Below, piece after piece: positions 44,310-53,989 of a stretch of DNA of 64,000 bases (its first letter is position 1; every line of letters starts with the position of its first letter). Position numbers and translations under genes: made by a program. The stretch lies in contig NC_081409.1 of assembly GCF_030272615.1 (NCBI RefSeq), positions 652,954,468 through 653,018,467 on the forward strand, in the 5' to 3' direction. The notes under the pieces were generated by a model that saw only the letters and a list, made by a program, of their open reading frames with translations, was not told where the DNA came from and did no database searches. Source of the stretch: Cryptomeria japonica (Eukaryota > Streptophyta > Pinopsida > Cupressales > Cupressaceae).

Positions 44310-45520
44310 AATAGTATCAGAGACTGGTGCCTCAGAATAAGTCTAACAACTTGAGGAAGATCGTATATCCGAAATCTATGGAGATAAGTTTGAGGAAGGA
44401 ACTTCAAGTTGCACTTGAAGACTATGATGCAGAAAGGTTGAGGAACATGAAGCTACAAGATGAGTTGAGATTTGCGAAGGAATTCATTTTTACTTTGTAG
44501 GATAGGTTGTCATCTGCCCAAGATAAAAGGAAGGAACTTTGTGATCAATTGCAAAATTAGGATGATGGAGAGAAGAATGATTTAAAGGAATTATGTCAAA
44601 AGCTGAGTCAAGAGAATGGTGTCATGAAGAATGCGATTCAAGCTATGACTATGAGGATGTCTAAGGAGATCAAAGATCGAAACAAGAATGAAGAAAATCT
44701 TGCTCTATCTCTGAAAGATAGATATGAGGAATGCATTAGGTTGGAACATGAGAATGATGTGTTAAGAACTGAGTTGGTGCAATCAGAGAACAATGAGCAA
44801 GAGTTGGAAGGAATGATGTCAATCCTGAGAATTGATTTGGATGTTGCAAATGAATACAAAGAAAAGTTTCAGGGCCAGTTCTGCAAGGCTTGATGAATTA
44901 TTAAAGGATCAAAGAGACACTGGAGACACTAGAGGTCTTGGATTTGAGCATGGAGAAAGCTCTGGTATTCCAAATCAAAAGAATCCACTAGACAACTGAA
45001 ATCAGAAATCATTAGTAAGGCAACCTAATGCACATACATTTAAAGGTAGATGCTTTGTTTGTAATAAGTTTGGTCATAGAGCAAGTCAATGCATAAATAG
45101 ATAAAATCTAAATAATAATGTTGTTCCCAGTCAGTGTAATAAGTGTAATAAGTATGGTGATAGGACAAAATATTGTAGAATGAATGTGAGATGTCATGCA
45201 TATGGAAAGTTTGGACATATGCTAATCAATTTAGGTCGAGGAATGGTCAAGGACTCAACAAGGCAATTCAGAAGAACAATATTACTTGCTATGCATGCAA
45301 CAAAATAGGACATATTGCCAAATATTGCAGAAGCAAGAATACACCAGAAGGGGATTGTACATCAAATGAGAAAGGAAAGAAAAAGGTTGATGACATGCGA
45401 TAGACTCATGCTAAATAGTGGATTAGGAAGTCTGAAGATAAATCGACAGAGGTAAATTCCCCGATTACTCAACCAATAGAGCAGAATATCTCCAACTCCG
45501 AGGAAATAACCTTGGAAGTA
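43135..45520 (+). mobile_element. Element B: D-family LTR element, 5' part only (+)
   Basis: It holds a 5' LTR (43135-44309), a slightly mutated PBS (44312-44327, TAGTATCAGAGACTGG) and a gag pseudogene. It then stops at about 45520, where a minus-strand element takes over. The LTR begins inside the copia A pol, so B inserted into A and later lost its 3' part. The base flank is AGGTG on the left; no matching right flank was found. Confidence 0.7.
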
Positions 45521-45530
45521 GAAGAATAAC
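44378..45530 (+). pseudogene. Element B Gag, broken
   Basis: It starts MEISLRKELQVALEDYD at 44378, followed by a long coiled coil with stops near 44498 and 44558. The frame holds to 44893, then a frameshift continues at SARLDELLKDQ. The knuckles are CFVCNKFGHRASQC, CNKCNKYGDRTKYC (His to Asp), CHAYGKFGHML (second Cys to Tyr) and CYACNKIGHIAKYC. It is colinear with D Gag through the KKKVDD tail, which ends in an acidic ITLEVEE. Coiled-coil plus zinc-knuckle order suggests self-assembly and RNA binding, by analogy with other Gags. Confidence 0.75.
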
Positions 45531-46249
45531 CCTACCAGTAGTTGTCCAAACTTGAATCTCAATGCATTATCCTATTTGATTGACTTAAGATTCAACATAA
45601 GTTGTCTTTGCATACAGGTGCGCAGATCAAATGATGCATCTTCTTTGATCATCTGGTAAGTGGCATTTACCGCTGCAGCAGATACAGAGTTAATTCTGCT
45701 GGCAGAGAACGTCCGGTAGCCTATCACCATGCAGGCATACTTGACCAGATCATCCTTGATTGAGTTGATGGTCATGCCACGTGAGTTGCTCATTGAACCG
45801 GTGAGCTTGGACATTTCAGTCTTGCTGACCTTTCTTAGGGCTGGCACGTCCCTTGTATTGCAGAAACCAGTGACGGCATGAATAGCTTGCACTGTGATAT
45901 CATGCGTCTGCTCTAGGTACATCATGTCACCATGAACTCTTCTTAGAATGATCCTAATATGGTCATCTGTGAAATCCTCTAGGAAGTAAACCGCACTGTG
46001 AAGCTTTTTCTTCTCCAAGATGCTATACTTCAGTTTGATATTTTTATCCTTCCCACAAAATAGACCTAGCTGAGAATGGATCACAAGAGACCCTAGGTCT
46101 TCGATCTTGCAGTCTATGTAATCTGAAATCCCTTCTTCTACTATAACCCCAGCCGGTACTTGAGACAAGACATTATATTTCGATTTTCTTTGAATGAAAT
46201 CCATAGAATCGATAGTTGCACTAGAACTATCATGAGATGCGGAAGCCAT
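45480..46249 (-). pseudogene. Element C ORF2, N-terminal domain only
   Basis: It starts MASASHDSSSATIDS at 46249 and is open to a TAG at 45572. It then resumes in the same frame as RFKFGQLLVGLFFYF to about 45515. It is a distant homologue of D and H ORF2. Shared positions include IRIILRRVHGDMMYLEQTHD against IRIVLSIVHGKFFWLDSIHK, AVTGFCNTRDVPALRKVSK against AVTGLPYIGSRPNRTKKVS, and MVIGYRTFSASRINSVS against MILGYKATHANRLNSVS. The element is clearly a separate lineage, so the domain has been kept over long divergence. Function is unknown. The C-terminal linker and coiled coil are missing because of truncation. Confidence 0.7.
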
Positions 46250-46767
46250 GACAAAATAGAAAACTCGAGAAGTACCTTTCGGAAATCAGGAATTTAGGGC
46301 TCGCAAATTCCACTTCGCCTTCTACTTTGTTGGTTGTTGAATCATTGCTTTGAGTTCTTCTTTTGACCGTTTGAAATTTGCTTCTGAATCTTCTTCAGGG
46401 TTTTGAGATTTCTTTGAATCGGAACACAAATCACTTTTTCTTCGCTTTTCACTTGAAAAACTTCTTTGCTCAAAAAATGATAGTGAGAAATGATTTGAAA
46501 ATTCCTTTTAAACATATTCCTTACCTACCGTAATAAATGCTCCACCATTAGGGCATAAACCCTAATTTTCCTATTACCATTTTTGATCTTCTGCCAAGTG
46601 ACAGGTATCACATACCAATTAAGGTCTTTTACTAGTGTAAACCGGGGGTTCATAGTGTTTCACCATTTGCTCCCCCTAAGTTTTTCTGATGCTTAGTCTG
46701 TTGGTTCTGATATTTCCACACTAGGTGCAGAAAACGGTTCTTCTTGCAATACTGTTGGTTTCTTCTT

Positions 46768-47970
46768 CTAGGTCTTGTTCATATTCACTTGAACAGTGTC
46801 AATATCAATCTTTCCTTCCAGAGTGATCGGTATGTCATCTGATAAGTTCTTTCTTGATCTGCAGAATCTGGCAATGTCACCTGGTTTGTTGCAATGATAG
46901 TAGACCATTCTAGGTGCTCTCCAAGGTCCATTATTCATGTTACCATTCTTCCTCCTACATGTTGTAGCAGTGTGACCATGATCATGATAGATCAGACAGT
47001 ATGTTCTCCATCCAGTTGCCGCTTGATAGCCATCGCTTCTTGACTGATGATTGAAGGCATTAAACCAGTTGTGATTCCAGTTCACAAAAGGTTCCAGACC
47101 AACTCCTTGAGTCCTTTGAGGATATTTTCCAGTGTTGTTCATAACAGACCTGCATTCAGATGCTCTATGCCCAAACTTGTTGCATACATAACAATTACCA
47201 TTGAATCTATAGGATCTAGGCTTATCATTTAGAAAATAAGGAAAATTATTGTAAGCCTTACTCCTACACACATTGGCAGTATGTCCTTCTTTAAGACAGT
47301 TAAAGAAAACAGGTTTAAACTTTTGCTTACCTTTATCCTTTGATGTCGGTTGTTTCTTTGATGCTCCAGCATTTGTACCAGAGGTCTCACCTTCCTCATG
47401 ACCGGAATAACCAAGTCCATCAGTATTCTTGATAGGTTTGGCAGATTCAAGCTTTTTCTCTAGCTTAATAGTACTCTTGTTGAACTTAGCAAGTATTTCC
47501 TTTGACTCAGAGAGTTCTTTGGAAATAGCAGTATTTGTTTCCATCAAGTTTTCATTTTCAAAGATGGCAATGTTCAACTCTCCTTGCATGTCTTCCTTTT
47601 CCACTTTGCTCGCATGGAGTTGAGCAGTTAGGGCACTGATCTCTTGCTTCAGCTTGGAGTTTTCATAATCTTTGTCTTTGACCAGATCTTCATCTTTCCT
47701 CTGGTTCTCAAGCTCTTGACACATTCGAATAGTTAGTCCTTCCAATTCTTTTCTCAGGTTGGAATTGGATTCATTCAGCTTTTCTACTTCTTGAATCAGG
47801 GCTTCCATGTCTGCTTCATCAAAAGAACTATTTTTAGATAGCTCGATCAACTTTTCAGCATGTTCTCTCCTCTTTGCTTGAGATGCCTTATATTTGACCA
47901 TAAGATCATCATAGGCTTGCTCAGACTGAGTGAGTCGATGAGTAAGTTCTCTTAATGTGTATTCTCCCAT
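46768..47970 (-). CDS. Element C Gag (coiled coil and knuckles), open
   Basis: A 400-residue open frame from ATG 47970 (MGEYTLRELTHRL), the first ATG after the PBS. The frame is open four codons further. Residues 1 to about 180 are a coiled coil (heptads such as LRKELEGLTIRMCQELENQR). After a Gly/Ser/Lys-rich linker come four knuckle positions: FFNCLKEGHTANVC (first Cys lost), CYVCNKFGHRASEC (intact), CLIYHDHGHTATTC (second Cys to Tyr) and YYHCNKPGDIARFC (first Cys and His altered). Only one knuckle is canonical, so the array is decaying although the frame is open. A short tail ends NMNKT. It is homologous in layout to D and B Gag but diverged in sequence. Confidence 0.7.
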   Translation of the reverse strand: MGEYTLRELTHRLTQSEQAYDDLMVKYKASQAKRREHAEKLIELSKNSSFDEADMEALIQEVEKLNESNSNLRKELEGLTIRMCQELENQRKDEDLVKDKDYENSKLKQEISALTAQLHASKVEKEDMQGELNIAIFENENLMETNTAISKELSESKEILAKFNKSTIKLEKKLESAKPIKNTDGLGYSGHEEGETSGTNAGASKKQPTSKDKGKQKFKPVFFNCLKEGHTANVCRSKAYNNFPYFLNDKPRSYRFNGNCYVCNKFGHRASECRSVMNNTGKYPQRTQGVGLEPFVNWNHNWFNAFNHQSRSDGYQAATGWRTYCLIYHDHGHTATTCRRKNGNMNNGPWRAPRMVYYHCNKPGDIARFCRSRKNLSDDIPITLEGKIDIDTVQVNMNKT

Positions 47971-48020
47971 ATCTCTTTCCAAGTGGTTAAACTTATAGAA
48001 AGGTAGGCTCTGATACCAAT

Positions 48021-49137
48021 TGATGAATACTAAGAGGGGGGTGAATTAGTATGCCAAAAATCTATGTACTTAAACACTTTGCTAGACTAACAGTAAACCG
48101 GTAAAATAGTTTAGCAGACAAACCAGTTAGCACACATGAAAACCAAATAGCAAATAATGCATTCACCCATAGAAGCACAAACACCATAACACAAGAGATT
48201 TTGACATGGAAACCCAAATGGGAAAAACCACGGTGAGATGGAACTCACAAGTAACTATCTGCAGAATAGGAACCAGACCGATTAAGGTCAGACCGGTTAA
48301 GGTCATACAATGGTCTTTACCAAAACAGATCTTGTTAGGAATCTCAATCTCTGTTAGGAGATAAGTCCAATTAAAGACTAACTTACTAGAGGATTTTAGA
48401 TCCACAGATGTGAACCACCTTGTTAGAGGATTTACAAAAGGCTTTTGGGCCTACCCGGTTAAGGGCTTCAGACTTGTCGAAGATGTGAATAATCAACAAG
48501 TGAGTGATCTAGCTAATAGCATAGATTGCTTGGTTAGATCCTTGATAGCTCGTTCCTAATGCATTCTAACATTACTTCAGTCTTCTAGACATTCATACTC
48601 TCTCTAACTCGTCAACCACCTTAAACCCTAGCAACATCCTAAAACCCTAGACATGATGTCCTTATAAAGGAATCTAATTTCATGTTGGTCCAATAGGATT
48701 ACAATACAATTTCCTAGGTTCAATGCATCTAGACATATTCTATAACATGACACAAAAAGCATCGTTGAAGTGTCGGCACCGTCAAACAATCGATGGATGG
48801 TAACTCATCACAAAATGCTGGTTGGTAACTCATCACAGAGTATTACCAGTTCATACAAAATACTGATTGTCAATTTGACAAAAATGAAGATTGGGAAATA
48901 TGTGTTATGCGACTTTGATCCTTCGTACCACTTGAGATCCTCGAAATGCTTGGGGTCTACATACGCTTTAGATCGGTAATCACTTTCTGCAAAACACCAA
49001 TAGTCTAAGGACTATAATGCATCATACCAGTTGGAACACGTACCGGTTGAGCTTTAACTTATACATACAAAAGTGATCTCAATGCAAGTGTGTGTCCATC
49101 AATGACAATCACAACATCATCATCAAAAATGCCAACA
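48021..49137 (-). repeat. Element C 5' LTR
   Basis: Plus-strand ends are TGATGAATACTAAGAGG and AAATGCCAACA, 1117 bp. It contains GGAAAAACCACGGTGA (48221-48236), the shared LTR box. The PBS lies two bases inside. Confidence 0.8.
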
Positions 49138-49481
49138 CCCCTGTCTTATAATGGGTAGGACATAAAATTGTATCAATTGTAAATGGGCATCCCCTGTCAG
49201 TTTGTACATACATTTTTGTTGTGTTAGTCTAGGTGTGCTGGTTTTTGTTGTGAGTTGAACCTTGGAGTAAGTTTTTTTGCGAAACCAGAGATTTTGAGAT
49301 TCATTGCTTGGTACTTTACAAGTTTCAGTCCCCATGCAGAGCCACTGTTGGGCCCATAGAGAAATTTCCATTCCATATGTGTCCTTGTTTGGAGTAATGC
49401 CCGTCTAATCCGTTGGTCAAGTCATTTCCTTAACTTTCCTCATGTAACTCGGCCATTGTTATGTCATTTAAGTTTCACTGC

Positions 49482-49534
49482 CTTGAACTTGAACCTTGAA
49501 CTTGAACCTTTTGGTTCAAGGTTCAAAGTTCAAC
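49482..49534. repeat. TTGAACC inverted repeat 1
   Basis: The left arm is built from CTTGAAC/TTGAACC units, with a TTTT centre and a right arm of GGTTCAAGGTTCAAAGTTCA. It could fold into an imperfect hairpin of about 20 bp. Confidence 0.75.
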
Positions 49535-49608
49535 GGGCGTTGTTTTGAATGTCTTGTTCTTCCGTGCAGCTTTAAGTATTTACTAGTCCTTGTCAGCATT
49601 TTGTATTC

Positions 49609-49657
49609 TTTGAACCTTGAACTTGAACCTTTTAGGTTCAAGGTTCAAGGTTCAAGA
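49609..49657. repeat. TTGAACC inverted repeat 2
   Basis: TTTGAACCTTGAACTTGAAC on the left, a TTTTA centre and GGTTCAAGGTTCAAGGTTCA on the right. Same units and layout as the repeat about 125 bp upstream. Confidence 0.75.
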
Positions 49658-50221
49658 TTTGTCATGTTAATGTTGTGTCATGATTGTTTCACAAAGTTCA
49701 GAGTTTGATGTATAGGCTTTTTGGAAGACATGTGACTTGCCACGAGGTGGGGCACGGACTTTTAGGATATGATAAACAACTGCAGAGGGGAGGAATATTC
49801 TTTCTTTAATGATTTGAAATCTGTCATTTATAGAAAGTATGTGTGAAGATCCGTAGTGTCAGAAGTGAAGTGACTTAGCATTTAAAGCATGCTCCAGCAC
49901 AATCATTTCAAAGTAAGGTCACACGAACGAAGAGTAATGAAGACAAATTTTGGTAATGATGGGTAATATTTTCTCAGCTTTAAAACTAAGTAGTTGTCAC
50001 GTCGAGATTATCATTTTCTTTGGAAAGTTTTGAGGAGAAGTTTTTGGAGTGGGAGAAATAGACAACAATAGGGATTTGTAGATGTCAGAGGAAGGTATGT
50101 TCAACAACTTTCTCAATTGTTGCAGTTTTCTTTAAAAGATCTAGGTATTTTGTTAGCTGTTTGTTTCCATTTTCCCTTTCCTTCTTTGCTTGGGGTAATT
50201 GGGGAAAATCACAAGCTAAAC

Positions 50222-53200
50222 ATGAGGCCTACTTTTCCCAAATTAGTGAATTCATCTTCCCTTGTAAGCTCTTTACCGGAACTAGGTGACACAACATTAG
50301 TTCAACTGGATTTAGATGTTTGTCTAGAAAGAGTAAGGAACTCAACCGTAGATCCTATGATGAGAGATATTGCACATAGCAGATTATTAGAAGCAGCCGC
50401 ATTTCCCACAATTGCTCCTTGCTCTGAATTAGTTTTAGAATGTATGAATCATTATGACAAGGGTAATAGATGCATAAAGAAAAATAATGGTGAGGTTTTG
50501 TTATCCATTGATAGACAGACAGTAATGGCAGCAATGGGTATCCCACACTGGGAACCCTATGAAGATTGGACGATTGGGAAATCCTATGGAATTTCCTTTG
50601 AGAAAAAGCAGTATTACAAAACTGTTATTGCATGAAATTGGCTTCTAAGATTCCAAAAAGGAGGGTCAACGCTGCTGAGACCTCTAACCCGCGAGCATTT
50701 ATTTCTCGCAATCCAAGACTTGGTAATATTGTTGAGCAGAGTAAAGGGTAATTCCCACTCTTTCTATTGGGAGGGCTAGATGTATTTCTTCATCCAGGTC
50801 ACTCTGGATAAAAATCGGTTCATCAACTAGGGAGCTGTTATCGCGGAAAGGTTACAAGAAGGTTTGAGTAATTATCTTGGGATGTCTAACTTTTATATGT
50901 CTTCCTACCTATTACATATGCTTTCCTGTGTGAGAGAATGGTCTCGATTATCCCATGCAAAATGGGTTCAAGGCATAAGAATTTATTTGTATCATCCTAA
51001 TTTGACTTTAAAAGGGCATTTTGATGATTATCTCCGTTGGAATGATATTTTTGCTAGGAGGTTGACCTTTGAATTACAAGGTAACTTGCATAGAAGGATG
51101 TCTGCAGAAGTTGTTGAACTTGTTAACATCTATGGTAGTTTCTTTACACAGTTTAGTCACTTCACTTACCTAAGGGTTGGAGGATTTAAAGGTGAACCCT
51201 TTAGGCTACCAGGTATGTTTTAGACTCTTGTATTTTGATCAAAATTTCCAGGCAGCTTGCCTATGTCACAAAGGATTATGGTGAGGACTCCGACACAAGT
51301 GGGATTTTCCCCATTGATTTAGGCCATTACAGTTGTAGGTCTGTCTCTGATGCACTGAATCTTGAGCTAGAATTTAAAAGATTTCATTTGAAGACCTTTT
51401 TGAAAAGAGATAGTTTTGATAGTAAAGGTTTCATTGCTCAATATGTGAGGAAGATGGTGCCTGATCAACATGTTCCTTAGTTGGAGGATTATTGGGAGGG
51501 TTGCCAGGATAAATTTGAATTAAGGAAAAGGAGTTGGTACAGGTTAACCTTGAAACAAATTCATGACATGAAATAGCCAATGGATACTTCAGGTGTCACT
51601 ACTGATGATGAAGATATACTTGATTCTGAGTTTATGAAGCGGGTACATAAGGAACCTCTTCCAGAGGTGGATTGGAGCAAAAAGATGGAGGATAGTATTC
51701 AGACACACACCTTCAACATAATTTGCAAGATAGAAAATTGGCTTGGGAGTTGCCGATTTCATCCGACACGAGCAACCAATTCAAGAAGCAAAAGTGGGAA
51801 GAGGAATACCACAAGCAAAACTTTTATTTTAACTAACACTCCCGTTTCTGTTGTAGGAAAAAGGCAAGCAAAGATTAAAGAAGAGAAAATTGACACTGAG
51901 GCTGAACTTTCTATTGGTGGTCGAGTTACCATGTCAAGGTCCAAGAAGAGTTTTCAACTATCGGCTCCTCATCTTATTCTTGATTTGGACACAGAGGAAA
52001 CACTGTGCAATATGGCATCCCCTGTTTCTGATACAGACAAGGTTTCAACTGGTGTAGATACTGCCTTCCAGGATTCAGGGACGCTTGATATCCGGTCTCA
52101 TGTAGACAGTGCCACACTGCCACCATCAGCAGGTTCTCCACCCATGCCATCTAAGGAACTGACTCTGGCACCCAAGTGGTTAAGTGAATCAATTACCAAG
52201 AAAAGAAACATGGTCCCTATTTCGGTATTAATGGAGGATGCTGTGAGTAAATGTCTAGGAAAGTCCACGAAGCCCAAAAAGCTAAAAATGGAGGCTATCA
52301 TTGGTTTCAATGAAAATACGAAGCATTGGACTATAGACATTGCCAAACCTGGGGCCGACAAAGATGTTGTTACTATTTCAGAAGCAGACTATGCTATTGA
52401 ACGAGTTGATTTGGGGGTCGAAACCAGAGCCGTGGATGTGAAACACCTGGAGACTTCAACCAAACGAATTATCTCTCATACTTGGAAGGATGAAAGAGAC
52501 AAGGTTGAGTTAAAGCAGAATTTAATGCAAATGTCTCAGTATATTCATGCACTGTAGAACAGCCCACTACCGTTGTCCCAAACTTTAGGGTCATTTACCC
52601 CGAAATCACCTGGTAATCAGAAATTCTTTGATGAAGTTTAGTGAAACAAGATGATCGCTGAGGTCTTCTTAGAATGGCTCACCTCAATCATGCATCAAGG
52701 GACCAGTTACATAACGGATTTAGTCCAAATTTTTAAAGATGCTAATGCAGTCACCAAAGAATTGAATTCTGATTTAATCTCATGGCAGAAAGAGAAGGCT
52801 AAATGGGCAGTAATTTCAAAACAGATGCGCGACATTCAACATTATGGCCTGATGAATTTTCTTGTTGAAAGGCAAGTGTCAGGGTTAGATGAAGACGTAA
52901 TGTTTATTTGCAAAGAGCACATTGAGTGGCATAATCGAATTATTGAACAGGGCCATAGTGAATCAGCCAGTTTGCGTGGTGAATTAATAGCCTTAAGGAT
53001 GACCATGCAAAAGGATCTATGTTGCATGGATGTCCAATTGCTTAAAGAAGACAACCAAACTCTTGAAGATACTGCAGAGATGATTAACCAATTTAGCAGC
53101 CGCATTAAATAAATCAAGGTGCAAAAATCCTTGGCCGTGGGAGATTTTACGAGGATTTCCAAAGTAGAATCAATGCTCATAGTTTGTCTTGATCACCTGG

Positions 53201-53394
53201 ACTCACATAGGGACAAAGTGCAAATGCTAAAGAGAAAGAAGGAGCTTTGGAAGCAGAGAGTAATTCACATCAGTTTGCCACATGTAATTGTAATTCAAGA
53301 ATTTTTGAAGGTGCATCGAGAGTGGAGTGCGGTAAAGGCAGTGATGGTGTCCGTCGAAAACACCAACCCGAGCGATCACACCAAGATGGAGTAG
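50222..53394 (+). pseudogene. G: long unrecognised protein, broken only by stops and one frameshift
   Basis: The probable start is ATG 50222 (MRPTFPKLVNSSSLVSSLPE); the frame is open to 50117. The N-terminal globular part (50222 to about 51570) has LDLDVCLERVRNSTVDPMMR, LLEAAAFPTIAP, MGIPHWEPYEDWTIG and FTYLRVGGFKGEPFRLPG, with a stop at 50633. The frame then shifts by one near 51210-51250 and stays in that second frame to 53394, with stops at about 51478, 51574, 52555 and 53110. Next comes a Ser/Thr/Lys-rich middle (51580-52200), then helical, coiled-coil-like segments (52651-53110). About 1050 codons in all. I do not recognise a family. The order (folded domain, basic low-complexity linker, coiled coil) parallels D-family ORF2, but sequence similarity is not evident. 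A retroelement accessory protein is likely; a host pseudogene is possible. Confidence 0.6.
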
Positions 53395-53989
53395 ATGACA
53401 TGACTAGCACTGTTGGTAGTTGTTTGCCAACGAGTCTAGTCCATTTAAATTTCAGTTATGCAATTAGGGTATTTTTTCTATTAACTCATTCGAGTTAATT
53501 TTACTTTGGTTTACAAACTATTGGTCTGGCGACCTATATATATGTTTCGCAATGACTTTATTGAGGTTCACTAAGTTTTTGAAAAGACTATCTTTAAAAT
53601 TGGCTAAACACTTTGTGTATGTAGAAAGTGGATGATCATCAATGAATGAAAATCTTGTTAACAGTTATCTTCGATTTCAAATCTGTGTGTTTGATATTTG
53701 AAGTTTGGTTTCTGTGAAAATTTGTTTCAAAGAAGGGGCTGTTATACTTTCTATATGTGCAGAAAACTATTGGCAAATTTCATCTTTAAGAGCTTTTCAT
53801 TTTGTTTTAGTGTACATGTGAAGTCTATCGGCTTTATGTAAAGAGTTACATATGAATCAGTGCTTGCATTCATTTTGTATTGACTAGTGGATTCAATTAC
53901 CTTTTAGTGCTTTCTGGTGAAAAGCAATCTATTGATTGTGTCTAATTTGGAGCTGATTGAATATTTATCAGAGGGAGTTGTACCTTAAT
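53395..53989. other. AT-rich region after G, possibly its 3' untranslated region
   Basis: No gene. AGAAGGGGCTGTTATAC near 53732 is weakly purine-rich but no LTR terminus could be paired. Confidence 0.35.

Larger units (their letters stand above)
45520..49137 (-). mobile_element. Element C: D-family LTR element, 5' part only (-)
   Basis: From right to left it holds a 5' LTR (49137-48021), a perfect PBS (48018-48006, TGGTATCAGAGCC), gag (47970-46768) and the start of ORF2 (46249 to about 45520). There it meets element B in opposite orientation. No polypurine tract or 3' LTR is present. No pol is seen between gag and ORF2. Confidence 0.75.
49138..50116. other. Leader-like region upstream of G with two hairpin palindromes
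   Basis: No gene. It contains two TTGAAC-based inverted repeats (listed separately) and no PBS or clear LTR terminus. It may be an untranslated leader or LTR of the element carrying G. Confidence 0.35.

Noticed and set aside
51213-51251. A GT...AG stretch that could be an intron in G
   Set aside because: At 39 bp it is too short for a plant intron, and removing it leads into a stop rather than the conserved second frame. A frameshift explains the data better.
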